From NCBI GenBank assembly GCA_949130495.1, contig OX422221.1, positions 148,823,405 to 148,887,404 of the forward strand: DNA of 64,000 nucleotides. The letters run 5' to 3'. Shown piece after piece: positions 54,718 through 64,000 of this stretch; positions within the stretch are counted from its first letter, which is position 1, and the number at the start of each line of letters is the position of its first letter. The DNA is from Sambucus nigra. Taxonomy: Eukaryota; Streptophyta; Magnoliopsida; Dipsacales; Adoxaceae. Under the pieces are notes generated by a model. That model saw nothing but the letters and a program-made list of their open reading frames with translations. It made no database searches and was not told the origin of the DNA. A program made the translations under genes and the position numbers.

Positions 54718-56502
54718 ATGGCAGATAATCCAGAACCCAGTAATCAAAATGCTAGAAATACTGGAAACCCTCCAAATCCATCTGCGCCTCCAGATCTGGC
54801 TAGAATTATAACGAATCTAGATGAAGGACAAACCGCCATGCAAGAAACAATGAGGCAACTCATTCAAACTCTTCACGGTGGTGCACCTACCCATTCAAGG
54901 AAAAGGAGTGATCGTGGGCAATCGCGATCCAGGCGTACTGGGTCATATCGTAATGAAGAATCTAATGATTTCTCTTATCAACCTGGGCGAACTTCATCGA
55001 TACGGGCTACAGATACAGATCAACATATCACCCTCTCTCTGGAGAGAACTAGCGCCCTGGAAAGATTAAGCAGGGCATCTCCTTTCAGTCAGTTAGGACC
55101 AAGGAGAAATATGAGTCCACCTAGAGCCCCATCGAGAAGCTTTCGACCACCATCGGGTTTGAGAGAAGGATCAGCACAATCAAGACCAGTTACTCGTCGA
55201 GATAGATCTCAGGAAGCTACGTCAGAACAATCAATTGCTCGGACTAAGCAGCCCGAGGAAGTAAATAAAGCATGGAAGGGTTCCATTCAGCGATTGGAGG
55301 ATAGACTTGGAGAAATGGTTAAAGAAAGGAATCCCTTACAGAGAACTTTTGTTCAAGGGACACCTTTTGTGCAGGCCATTGTGAATTTTCCTACACCATC
55401 GAAATTTAAAGCACCTGTAGTGACCCCTAAATATGATGGAAAGACAGATCCTGTTCTTCATATAGAACAATACCAGGCTGCTGCCGACATATATGCTGTC
55501 CCCGACGAGATGAGGTGTAGAGCATTTTCGGGAACTCTTACCGGATCTGCACAGATATGGTACAACAATCTTCCTCGGGGTAAGATTTTGACTTTTATCC
55601 AGTTAGCTGAGTTGTTCATTGGTAATTTCTGTTTTGGAGCAAATCCGGTAAAGAGAGTAGCGCACTTGTTAAGTGTTAGACAAAAATCAGGTGAGAGTAC
55701 TAGAGATTACATAACTCGTTTCAATAACGAGAAGTTGGAAGTCATATATTACGAAGAAAAGACATCGATCACTGCTTTGATGAGTGGATTGCTGCCTAAC
55801 AAGTTATATTATACTTTGGCCAAAGATCCACCTAAAACTATGTCGGAGTTGATGGCAAAAGCGGCCAAAATCATGAATGCCGAGGAGGCTATGGCTGTGA
55901 AGAAGAATATGGATAAAGAAACCAAGGTGGAGGTTGACAAATCTAAGAAGAAAGAGCAAAAAGGTAATGGTGGTGACAAGCACTCCAAGAATAATAGCAC
56001 GTCATGGGAAGTCCTGAAGAAATATGATAATTATACTCCATTGAAGATGGGTATTAATCATGTTTTAGAAGAAATCAAGAATAACGAAGAAATCAAGTGG
56101 CCAGATAAACTGAGGACCAATCCTGACCTGAGGAATAGGGCCAAATATTGCGAGGTCCATAAAGATCATGGCCATACGACCAAAAATTTCATAGCCCTCC
56201 AGAACGAGATTGAAACGCTCATCCGAAGAGGAAAGTTGTCAAAGTATGTAGATCGCAGAGGTGAAAGGAAGAATGATGATAAAACCAGAGATTGTTCCAG
56301 ATCTCCTCGTCGGACGGAGGAGAAAAAGAAAAGAGATCATGAAGATGATCCAGATGAAGACCCCGATCTTCCAAAGAAGCCAAGACAGCCTGAACGAGAG
56401 GTATTTTCCATACGTTTTGGGTCATTTGATTGTAATGTTATTATAGGAGGAGATACTGGAGGGGGAGACCTTACTGCAGAAAGAAAGGCCTATCTCGGAT
56501 AG
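54718..56502 (+). CDS. Gag of plus-strand Tat element, open but with altered knuckle
   Basis: An open frame of about 594 codons from the ATG at 54718 (MADNPEPSNQ); an upstream in-frame ATG at 54682 is less likely because it lies only 8 bp after the primer site. The N-terminal part is Arg/Ser-rich. The gag core includes KFKAPVVTPKYDGKTDPVLH and LMSGLLPNKLYYTLAKDPP. A Tat-type knuckle CEVHKDHGHTTKNF occurs near residue 480; its last cysteine is phenylalanine, which would weaken zinc binding. A Lys/Asp/Glu-rich tail follows, and the frame ends with TAG. Gag forms the particle and packages RNA. Confidence 0.9.
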   Translation: MADNPEPSNQNARNTGNPPNPSAPPDLARIITNLDEGQTAMQETMRQLIQTLHGGAPTHSRKRSDRGQSRSRRTGSYRNEESNDFSYQPGRTSSIRATDTDQHITLSLERTSALERLSRASPFSQLGPRRNMSPPRAPSRSFRPPSGLREGSAQSRPVTRRDRSQEATSEQSIARTKQPEEVNKAWKGSIQRLEDRLGEMVKERNPLQRTFVQGTPFVQAIVNFPTPSKFKAPVVTPKYDGKTDPVLHIEQYQAAADIYAVPDEMRCRAFSGTLTGSAQIWYNNLPRGKILTFIQLAELFIGNFCFGANPVKRVAHLLSVRQKSGESTRDYITRFNNEKLEVIYYEEKTSITALMSGLLPNKLYYTLAKDPPKTMSELMAKAAKIMNAEEAMAVKKNMDKETKVEVDKSKKKEQKGNGGDKHSKNNSTSWEVLKKYDNYTPLKMGINHVLEEIKNNEEIKWPDKLRTNPDLRNRAKYCEVHKDHGHTTKNFIALQNEIETLIRRGKLSKYVDRRGERKNDDKTRDCSRSPRRTEEKKKRDHEDDPDEDPDLPKKPRQPEREVFSIRFGSFDCNVIIGGDTGGGDLTAERKAYLG

Positions 56503-57066
56503 GCTCAAGACTGCTCATATATTCAACAAATAAATCTTGCCGAGGATGATCGTCCGAGGAAGGTAAATAAAGAGAAGCTAGTTATTGGTTTTTCAAAAAA
56601 CGATTTGGTCGGTGTTCTTTACCCTCACGACGATACCTTGGTGATCAAAATGAGGATGAAAGATGTGGTGATTTCAAGGGTGTTGGTGGACAATGGTAGT
56701 TCGGTAGACATCATGTACTATTCATGTTTTGATAGCTTGAATTTGAAATTATCTCAATTGGAACCTTATCACAGACCCCTTCTGGGTTTTTCGGGGGAGA
56801 AAGTTTTTCCACTTGGGACGATTAAGTTGGACATATTCATTGGAACTTGGCCTGCTTGTCGAACAGAAAGAATACACTTCTTTGTAATGGATAAGAATGT
56901 GCAGTCAGCCTACAACATCATCATGGGAAGAGTTGGTTTAAAGAAGTTCGAAGTAGTTCCATCTACAGTGCATCAATGCTTAAAATTCCCAACAAACTTC
57001 GGAGTAGGAGTTGTGAAAGGTGATCAAAAAATAGCTCGGGAATGCTATTATTCATCTGCCGAGTAA
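56503..57066 (+). pseudogene. Protease of plus-strand Tat element
   Basis: The active-site stretch is VLVDNGSSVDIMYYSCFDSL (Asp-Asn-Gly), with the C-terminal motif AYNIIMGRVGLKKFEVVPST. The frame is open from before 56605 to 57066 and ends in a stop. Gag, protease and RT are separated by stops, so the original polyprotein is broken. Confidence 0.88.
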
Positions 57067-58802
57067 GAGGAGCCTAAAGAATCAAGGAAAAAGACTATTA
57101 CCTACCAGGTGGAGGAAGGAACAGAAATTGAAACTCTTGATCCCAGGGATGAATCCCAACTTGTAAAAGGACAGGTAGTAGAATCTACAGAAAATATTAT
57201 TCTGGACGAGGAGCACCCTGAACGAGTAACTCAGATAGGTTCGTCGTTGGATGCTTCAATAAAACAAGAGTTGATAATGTTCTTGAGAAACAGGAAGAAA
57301 ACTTTTGCATGGAGTCATGAGGACATGCCAGGAATAGATCCAAACTTCTTATGTCATGAACTCAATGTGAATAAGGAGATCAAGCCTGTGAAGCAGAGAA
57401 GAAGGGTATTTAGCCCGAGAAGAATCAAGCCATACAAGAGGAGGTCGAGAAGCTCCAGAAATCCCAATTCATTGAAGATGTGAAATATCCAGACTGGCTG
57501 GAAAATGTGGTGATGGTAAAGAAGAAGAACAATAAATGGAGAATGTGTGTTGATTTCAGTGATCTCAATAAGGCATGCCCAAAATATCATTTTCCATTGC
57601 CCAGAATTGACCAACTAGTGGATGCTACCTCAGGACATGAGCTGCTCAGCTTCATGGATGCTTACTCTGGCTACAACCAGATCAAAATGAAACATGAAGA
57701 CAGGGAAAGTACTTCTTTTATTACCCCTAGGGGAACTTATTGCTATAATGTTATGCCTTTTGGTTTGAAAAATGCAGGAGCGACATACCAGCGGCTGATG
57801 AACACGGTTTTCATCGAACAAATCAGTTGCAACATGGAAGTCTATGTCGATGATATGCTGACAAAAAGCAAGAAAGATGCAGATCATCTGGTTGACTTAG
57901 CTCAGACATTTGATCAACTGGATAAATACCAAATGAAGCTCAACCCGACGAAGTGCACATTTGGAGTACGAGAAGTAATGTTTCTCGGATACATTGTCAA
58001 CCAGCGAGGCATTGAAGCAAATCCAGATAAGATCAAAGCTCTTTTAGGGTTACGATCTCCAATAATAAAGAAAGAAGTGCACAGTTTTACAGGACGAGTT
58101 GCAGCGCTCAACAGATTTGTATCCCGAGCAACTGACAAATGCCTTCCATTCCTCAAAACACTCCGAAAAACTTTTGAGTGGACTGATGAATGTGAAAAGG
58201 CCTTTCAAGACTTGAAAAAGTATTTGGGAGCACCTCCATTGTTGTCCAGGCCAATAACAGGAGATAAGTTGTATTTGTATCTGGCAGTATCAAAGAATGC
58301 AGTCAGTTCAGCATTGATTAGATTGGAGAATGGAGTCCAGAAGCCAATCTATTACACAAGTAAGGCTTTTCGAGGTGCAGAAATCAGGTACCCAAAGCTG
58401 GAAAAATTGGCATTGGCATTAATTGAAGCAAGTAGAAGAATGAGGCCATATTTCCAGTCCCATACCATCGTCATTTATACCGACATGCCACTGAGGCAAG
58501 CCCTTCATAAGCCAGAAAAGTCAGGGAGACTGATGTACTGGGCAATAGAACTCGGTGAATATGATATTGTGTATGAACCCAAATCATCATTAAAAGGGCA
58601 AGCTGTAGCAGATTTTATAGTAGAGTTTACATACCCTGATACCCCTGAGGAACAAAAGTTGCTCACTGACCAACCTGTGGATGTTACAGGATCAACAGAC
58701 ATAGGTCCAGACCAACTCCGGTTGGTAAAAGGGCTTGTGGATGTAGAAGGATCATCAACTTCAAACTCAGATCAGCTCCAGTTGGTAAAAGAGCGAAAAT
58801 AG
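57067..58802 (+). pseudogene. Reverse transcriptase-RNase H of plus-strand Tat element
   Basis: The N-terminal part 57109-57417 (KKTFAWSHEDMPGIDPNFLC) is followed by a one-base deletion near 57417, after VFSP. The frame then resumes as the long open run to 58802. RT motifs: VVMVKKKNNKWRMCVDFSDL, FMDAYSGYNQIKM, MPFGLKNAGATYQ and the catalytic YVDDMLTKSK near 57850. The RNase H part includes PIYYTSKAFRGAEIRYPKLE and GRLMYWAIELGEYDIVY. A TAG ends the frame directly before the second RNase H. RT would copy the element RNA with tRNA priming. Confidence 0.9.
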
Positions 58803-59220
58803 ATGGTTAACGAGGAGCGAAAAGTGTCAAGGGAGGACGAAAAGAAGCAACAAATATTTCACCGAGGAACCCTGTCAGATAAGGAATTTGAAGACGGGTT
58901 ACCCATATGGAGATTATATGTAGATGGCTCATCTTGCACAGCAGGTTGCGGCGCAGGAATTGTTTTGAGCACCCCAGATGAGATTGACATGGAATATGCT
59001 TTACGATTCCAATTCAAAGCCTCTAATAATGAAGCTGAGTATGAGGCCATGATAGCGGGTTTAAACTTAGCAAAAGTTATGGAAGCACGGCAAGTAATTG
59101 TATTCAGTAATTCTCAATTAATTGTAAATCAGATGACATGAACATATGCAGTTAAAGGAGATTTAATGGCAAAATATCATGCAAAGGTGATGGAGTTACT
59201 GACAGAATTTGATGCCATTT
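58803..59220 (+). pseudogene. Second (archaeal-type) RNase H of plus-strand Tat element
   Basis: The open part to 59141 holds LPIWRLYVDGSSCTAGCGAG and NNEAEYEAMIAGLNLAK. The expected Asp of the third active-site position appears as Asn (FSNSQLIVNQ). Stops occur at 59139 and 59218. The last catalytic region (ENVQADALARLA) lies in the following integrase frame. This extra RNase H marks the Tat lineage. Confidence 0.87.
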
Positions 59221-59222
59221 AA

Positions 59223-60611
59223 TTGGTGAGAATACCGAGGATGGAGAATGTACAAGCAGACGCACTGGCCCGACTAGCATCGGCTACTCGTACCGAGCTG
59301 CGAAGAACGATACCAATTGAAGTATTGGAAAGTCGGAGCATAGATGAAAACTTGACGATGAATGTCATTACCCTTGATTTAGGACCATCTTGGATGGATC
59401 CCATCAGGATATATATTGAAGAGGGAGGATTACCAGAGGATAAGCTCGCTGCCAAAAAACTGAAGTATAAAGCTGCTTGGTATGTATTAACTAATGGTAT
59501 TTTATATAGATGGGGAATTATGGCAGGTTTGCAGAGATGTGTACATCCCTCCGAGGTGAAGGAATTGATTGAAGAAATCCATGAAGGGTCTTGTGGAGCT
59601 CATGTAGCAGGTCGAACACTTTTACAAAGGGTAATGACTCAAGGATACTACTGGCCAACGATGAGGGCTGATTGTATAGCCTATGCAAAGAAATGTGACA
59701 AGTGCCAACGTTTTTCCTCTATCCGACGAACTCCACAAGCATTGTTGACACCCATAACTTCCCCTTGTCCATTCGCCATGTGGGGAATTGATTTGGTGGG
59801 ACCATTGCCGACCACCCAAGGAAGATTCAAGTACCTCGTCGTCGCAGTAGACTATTTTACTAAGTGGGTAGAAGTTGAACCCCTCATCGATATGACGTAC
59901 GAGAAGGTATACCAGTTCGTTTGGAAGAATATCATCTGTCGATATGGTCTCCCTCATGCCTTCATCACAGACCATGGAACCCAATTTGATAATGAGGAAT
60001 TTGCTGCTTATTGTCATCATTCGAACATTTTGAAGGTCCATTCAGCACCAGGCCATCCTCAAAGCAATGGACAGACTGAAGTGATGAATAGAACACTGCT
60101 GAATGGTTTGAAGAAAAGGTTAAGTGAAGCTAAAGCTAACTGGATTAACGAGCTACAATCAGTATTGTGGGCTTACCGAACAACTCCCCGAGCAGCGACT
60201 GGAGAATCACCATATATGCTGGCATTTGGAAGTGAGGCTATAATACCTGCCGAGTTAGGTCTCCCAACACACAGAGTGCTGAATTTCAATTCCCCAGTCA
60301 GTGACTTGATAAGAAGACTGGATTTGAATATGCTCGAGGAAGTCAGAGAAGAGGCAGCCATTAGGAATGTTGCTTATCAACAACGAACAGCTCTTTTCTG
60401 CAACAAAAGGGTGAGGAAATGAGATTTAAAAGAAGGAGATTATGTGCTAAAAAAGGTCATTCAGAAACACAATAAATTGGAAGCAAATTGGCATGGACCT
60501 TACCGAGTTACAGAAGTCGTTCGACCAGGAACTTACTGAATAGCAACTCTAGAAGGAGAAGAATTCAAGAATGCTTGGAATGCTGAACACCTTCGCAAGT
60601 ATTATCAATGA
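59223..60611 (+). pseudogene. Integrase of plus-strand Tat element
   Basis: Open for 399 codons to 60422, then continuing past a TGA to a final stop at 60609-60611 (EHLRKYYQ). The zinc-binding region is HEGSCGAHVAGRTLLQRV with KKCDKCQRF. The catalytic core has WGIDLVGPLP, FITDHGTQFDNEEF and SNGQTEVMNRTLLNG, so all three acidic residues are present. The C-terminal segment LEANWHGPYRVTEVVRPGTY carries another stop. No chromodomain is present. It would insert cDNA into the genome; the stops disable it. Confidence 0.9.
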
Positions 60612-61478
60612 TGTAAAATGTACAATGGTTCCATCAATATGAATAAAACGATGATGTTTTCACCATTTTCCTCTCCTTTGTTTGAAAGTTTTTCGGGGAA
60701 TACTAGTGTTGTAAACTACGTTGCTCGACAGCAAAAAGAAGACGATAGTTCGAAAGAACCAAAAAAAATATACTCCTTTGGTTAGGAGGCGTACACTAGC
60801 GTGACCAACTAAGGTTGGTAAGATAACTAGTGGACAGAAAGTTCGAAAGAACCAAAAAATATACTCCTTTGGTTAGGAGGTGTACACTAGCGTGACCAAC
60901 TAAGGTTGGTAAGATAACTAGTGGACAAGATAGTTCGAAGGAACCTGATAGTTCAATAATCAACTACGGTTGAGGGAAGAACGATATCATTTTGAAAATA
61001 GGCCAACAAGTTGGTCGAAAGGTAAAATCATTCCATAAAATACAAAGAATTCCAAACTGAACCAAGTATAGTTTGTCGGTGATCAACTATACTTAGTCGA
61101 CGAGGATAAATTATCGACCATGGTTGGTCAGGCACATTTTATAAATTTTTTTTTTACCAAGTGTGGTTGGTCGGGGATAAAAACCCATAAACTGTAGTTG
61201 GTCGACAAACACAATTTAACAACCTTGGTTGGTTGGAAACACTTTAAACATTTTATACTCATTACTTTATTATTAAGTGATTGAGCAACATTGATATTTG
61301 TAATTTTGATTACTAAGTTGGTTGATGAACAACGTCATATTGTTATCTTTTTAACAGATACATATACACAAATGTAAAAATGTAAAAATAAACACAAGAT
61401 AATCGCAATACAAATTTGCAAACAGAAAATGAAATTCTTTCATTAAGATAAAAATGTATTACAAGCTATACATATGTG
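60612..61478. other. 3' spacer of plus-strand Tat element
   Basis: Non-coding region between integrase and the antisense genes. It contains a tandem duplication (listed separately). From 61060 to 61240 scattered TGGTTGGTCG-like words occur. An A/T-rich stretch lies at 61240-61470. Confidence 0.65.
60747..60960. repeat. 93-bp tandem duplication
   Basis: AGTTCGAAAGAACC begins at 60747 and 60840, and a partial third copy begins at 60932. The first two units are nearly identical, with the shared block GTGACCAACTAAGGTTGG. Confidence 0.93.
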
Positions 61479-62831
61479 CTAATTATTACATTGAAAAACC
61501 CGTTCTATTGGTTTCTTTCCTTTAGCTTTTGAAACAGGTTCCTCGCCGGCAAGAGGATCTTCTAAGCAAAGAGGAGAATTGATGAAATTAATATCTCTGA
61601 GCATTCTGACGTTCATCACAGAAGGTGTATCCAAGAGATGCTCTGGACGAGATAATTCAGTCTGAGAATGAATACTATAGTCGCCGAGATATTTTGAAAT
61701 TAAACTACGAGGAATGGAACGAGCTGGGATCCATTCCATGTCCAATTTGAAAGGTGGCACAGGAAAATCTAGTAACCCTGGAGCATGGTAATCCCATAAA
61801 AAATGCCCTTGCTCCAATTTCAGTACACCCAGGGCGTTCAACCACCCCTGCTTATAACCTTCATTATTGGCATGTTCAATCCGAGCATCTAAATGAACAA
61901 GGGCTTCATTGTATCATGCCATCCAAAATTCCCTGGGCTGTTTATGAAATTGGAAGGTTAATCTATCCAATTGTTCATGAAGGCTCCTGGCAAAAACATC
62001 TTTATTATTCAAAACAGACTTCGTTGCAGTAAGTTGATCTTCCAAAGATAGATTTTTCTTGGACATTTCAGATAAAGCCCGATCTTTGGCGTTTAATTGA
62101 TATGCTTGAGTTTCCAAAGTAGATTGAGTGCGAGCCTCTTCAACATTGCGGCTAAGAACTCTTGATCGACTCCGAGTAAAGACTGGAGAACTTTGCTCCT
62201 CGGCAACATTTTGAACAACTCTTCCTTGCCCATGAGAACTTCTTCCTCATCCCCGAGCAGTCACAGTAATAACAAATTTTCTTAAGTTGTCCAGTTCTTG
62301 CCTTAATTTGGCATTCTCAACCTCTAAGAACGAGAAACCTTCATCGGTAACTTGCACTAAAGCAGTGGAAGATGACGCTGCAGATTCATACTGTGCCAGC
62401 TTTTTCTGCAAATTATTGTTCTCTTGTTCCAGCAACTCAGCAATCTGCCTGCAAGCCTCGACTTCACCCTTTAAAGTTCTTTCCCTAACGTCGTATCCAG
62501 CAAGGATTTTTTATGGCCTGTTTCAGAAGAAAGTTGTTGATATCTATTTTCATATTCCTTGTGCAACAAAGCCATTGATTCATTGTGCTGACCTTGGAGA
62601 TCTTCTAAAGAATAATGAAGTTCCTCAATCAAGTCATAGTAGGCCACATTGTTTTCCACAGCTCGGTCAAGTAAATCCTTCAAGTACCGATAAGCCTCAA
62701 TTGCTTGTTCTGAGGCATCATGGCCAAGGATGTCAGCAAATTCTGATGTACTAAGGTCTGTATGACCAGCCTTATAATATTCGTGACATTGCTGCATCAG
62801 CTTTGTATCATGTGCAGATATCAGTTCCATT
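61479..62831 (-). pseudogene. Antisense coiled-coil gene, downstream part
   Basis: Minus-strand frames in sequence: MELISAHDTKLMQQCHEYYK (62830), LEQENNNLQKKLAQYESAA (62435), LSEMSKKNLSLEDQLTATKS (about 62070), and a last part from 61841 with LISKYLGDYSIHSQTELSRP. They form one coiled-coil-rich product broken by stops and frame changes. A possible acceptor (TTGCTAG) stands at 62832. It could be spliced to the gene at its right, or be separate, because an AATAAA (62912-62917) lies between them. It is antisense to the plus-strand element, between integrase and the missing 3' LTR. I do not recognise a catalytic domain. Confidence 0.6.
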
Positions 62832-62980
62832 CTAGCAACAAACTAAGTATGAGAAAAAGACAACAATCAACAAAAACAAATCATCAACAACAGAGATGAA
62901 CAAAGATGTATTTTATTAGATCACAAAAGGATTACATTGTTTGATTACAAATAATGAAAGATAGAAATGATACCGAACAA

Positions 62981-64000
62981 CTTCACACCTTTTCCTTGTC
63001 TCCCAAGACTTTCTGGGGAGGCTGGGACGAGGAGCTTGGTTGCTCGGTGGTAACAGCAACTTGATCTGCAGGAGTTGAAATTTTTTCAGGAGGAGGAGGC
63101 ATGGAAGAAATGTCCTCGTTGGCAGAAGATAGAGATGCAGGGAATTGATCACCTATGGCCATAGAAGATTCATCAGAGACAGGCTCATCTTCTTCTTCTT
63201 CCACAATTGGTGGAGGAGGACCAGGGAGGTGTAGCTGGAATAGCTCGAAATCATCCTTGATCTTCAATTCCTGTAGGGCAGCTACCCAGCCATCTCAGAA
63301 GTATTTCAACTTCCCGTATTGAACTTGGGATGTCATCACAGCAATCCCCTTGTCCCATCCTTTATCCCAGCCTGCGGTGAAGGATTTTTTAACTGCGAGC
63401 TTTCTTCTCAATTTCTCCGAGGAGAGCTTTGCATCCAAATCTTCTTTTTGGCCCTTGATATCTCGCAGGGCGGACAATTCTTCCTCTGCCTTCCTCAGTT
63501 TATCCTCAAGTTCTCCAAAATTCTTGAGCTTATCGTCATATTTCTTATGCTCGACCTCTAAACTTTTCACTTTATTCTCCAAACTCTTGGAGATCTCAGC
63601 CAACTTCACCTTCTCAGCTTCAACTATTGATAACTTTTTCTCCCAAACAGCCTTGTCCTCACTATACTGTTGGCGAGATTCCTTCAAGGATTGGGTCAAA
63701 CCCAGCAGAGCATCATCTACACCTGACGAGGAGCTTGAAGCTTTAATAGCTTCATCGTTCTTCACGATATTATTGAAACAGTTCACCAGCTGAAAGATGA
63801 GAAAAACAGTAAACTCAATACAAAATGCAAGCATTCAGAGAAAGAAAGAAAATTCAGAGTGTGAGAAATTTACCAAAGCAAGATGACGAGTAGCTAGGGA
63901 TGTCAACATATCCCTAGAAATTTTTTCATCAGTTCCTTGGACCTCGGGTATGATCCAAGTTTTTACCGAGCTCATTGCAGAGCTCGGAGGAATGATGGCT
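62981..64000 (-). pseudogene. Antisense coiled-coil gene, upstream part, spliced, open to the right
   Basis: On the minus strand an exon from outside the window ends at 63874 (SRDMLTSLATRHLAL). An intron with GTAAAT donor and TTTCAG acceptor spans 63790-63873. The next exon continues in phase (LVNCFNNIVKNDEAI), with a long coiled coil (VEAEKVKLAEISKSLENKVK, LEDKLRKAEEELSALRDIK) and AGWDKGWDKGIAVMTSQVQY. One in-frame TGA near 63297 is followed by DGWVAALQELKIKDDFELFQ and a Pro/Glu/Ser-rich tail ending at 62983 (KVLGDKEKV). This layout resembles the putative gypsy-type transposon (Transposase_28-like) antisense ORF known from Tat-lineage elements. Function unknown. Confidence 0.68.

Larger units (their letters stand above)
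54094..64000 (+). mobile_element. Plus-strand Tat-lineage element (Retand/Grande-like), right end outside window
   Basis: The element has a 560 bp 5' LTR, primer site, gag, protease, RT, RNase H, second RNase H and integrase in plus orientation. A repeat-containing spacer and antisense coiled-coil genes follow downstream of integrase. The primer site TGGCGCCGTCTGTGGGAA, the double RNase H and the antisense genes fit Tat-lineage relatives of Retand and Grande. One frameshift and several stops make gag-pol non-functional as it stands. The 3' LTR is not in the window. The left target duplication would be TTCGG (54089-54093). Confidence 0.88.

Overview
The window is a gene-poor stretch of a flowering-plant nuclear genome. 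It is AT-rich, and roughly 59 of 64 kb is LTR retrotransposon, mostly Ty3/gypsy and often inserted one inside another. The only host-derived gene I can support is a dead, intronless copy of the ribosomal protein L19 gene, split by a solo LTR. No tRNA, rRNA, CRISPR or intact host gene was found. The species cannot be named from this sequence.

Layout. (1) 1-10196: a minus-strand chromovirus with initiator-Met primer site, whose pol is reduced to gag joined to integrase. A second chromovirus lies inside it at 1326-5151, with target duplication CACGG. (2) 10197-12739: AT-rich sequence without a gene. (3) 12740-15734: RPL19 pseudogene interrupted at 12880-15210 by a solo LTR. (4) 15735-17172: simple repeats. 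(5) 17173-54093: two minus-strand Tat/Ogre-like elements, T1 and T2, in tandem and sharing the middle LTR (LTR1 17173-19385, T1 interior, LTR2 32419-34511, T2 interior). T1 lost almost all of pol and is interrupted by a complete, very young Tekay/Del-like chromovirus (22306-31822) with an unbroken 1555-residue polyprotein. T2 keeps decayed gag-pol and is interrupted by a 6.2 kb non-autonomous element (45299-51480) with an Athila-type primer site and one unrecognised ORF. (6) 54094-64000: a plus-strand Tat-lineage (Retand/Grande-like) element inserted in the T2 leader. It runs off the right edge and carries spliced coiled-coil genes on the opposite strand downstream of integrase.

The most unusual content is the set of genes lying antisense to their host retroelements. 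T1 and T2 each carry a plant-mobile-domain (PMD) gene with a TATA box and introns. T2 also carries a second antisense gene resembling the DUF7745 family, again behind a TATA box. These antisense promoters and the LTR promoters of the same elements share clusters of a TGCCGATCGGCA-like motif, which suggests one cis-regulatory module serving both strands.

Insertion order from nesting and LTR comparison by eye: the T1/T2 array is old (LTR1 and LTR2 strongly diverged); the non-autonomous element entered T2 later (LTRs about 3 percent different); the Tekay-like element entered T1 very recently (three differences seen in 2331 bp). Apart from that last element, the elements whose coding parts are visible look unable to move alone because of stops, frameshifts or deletions.
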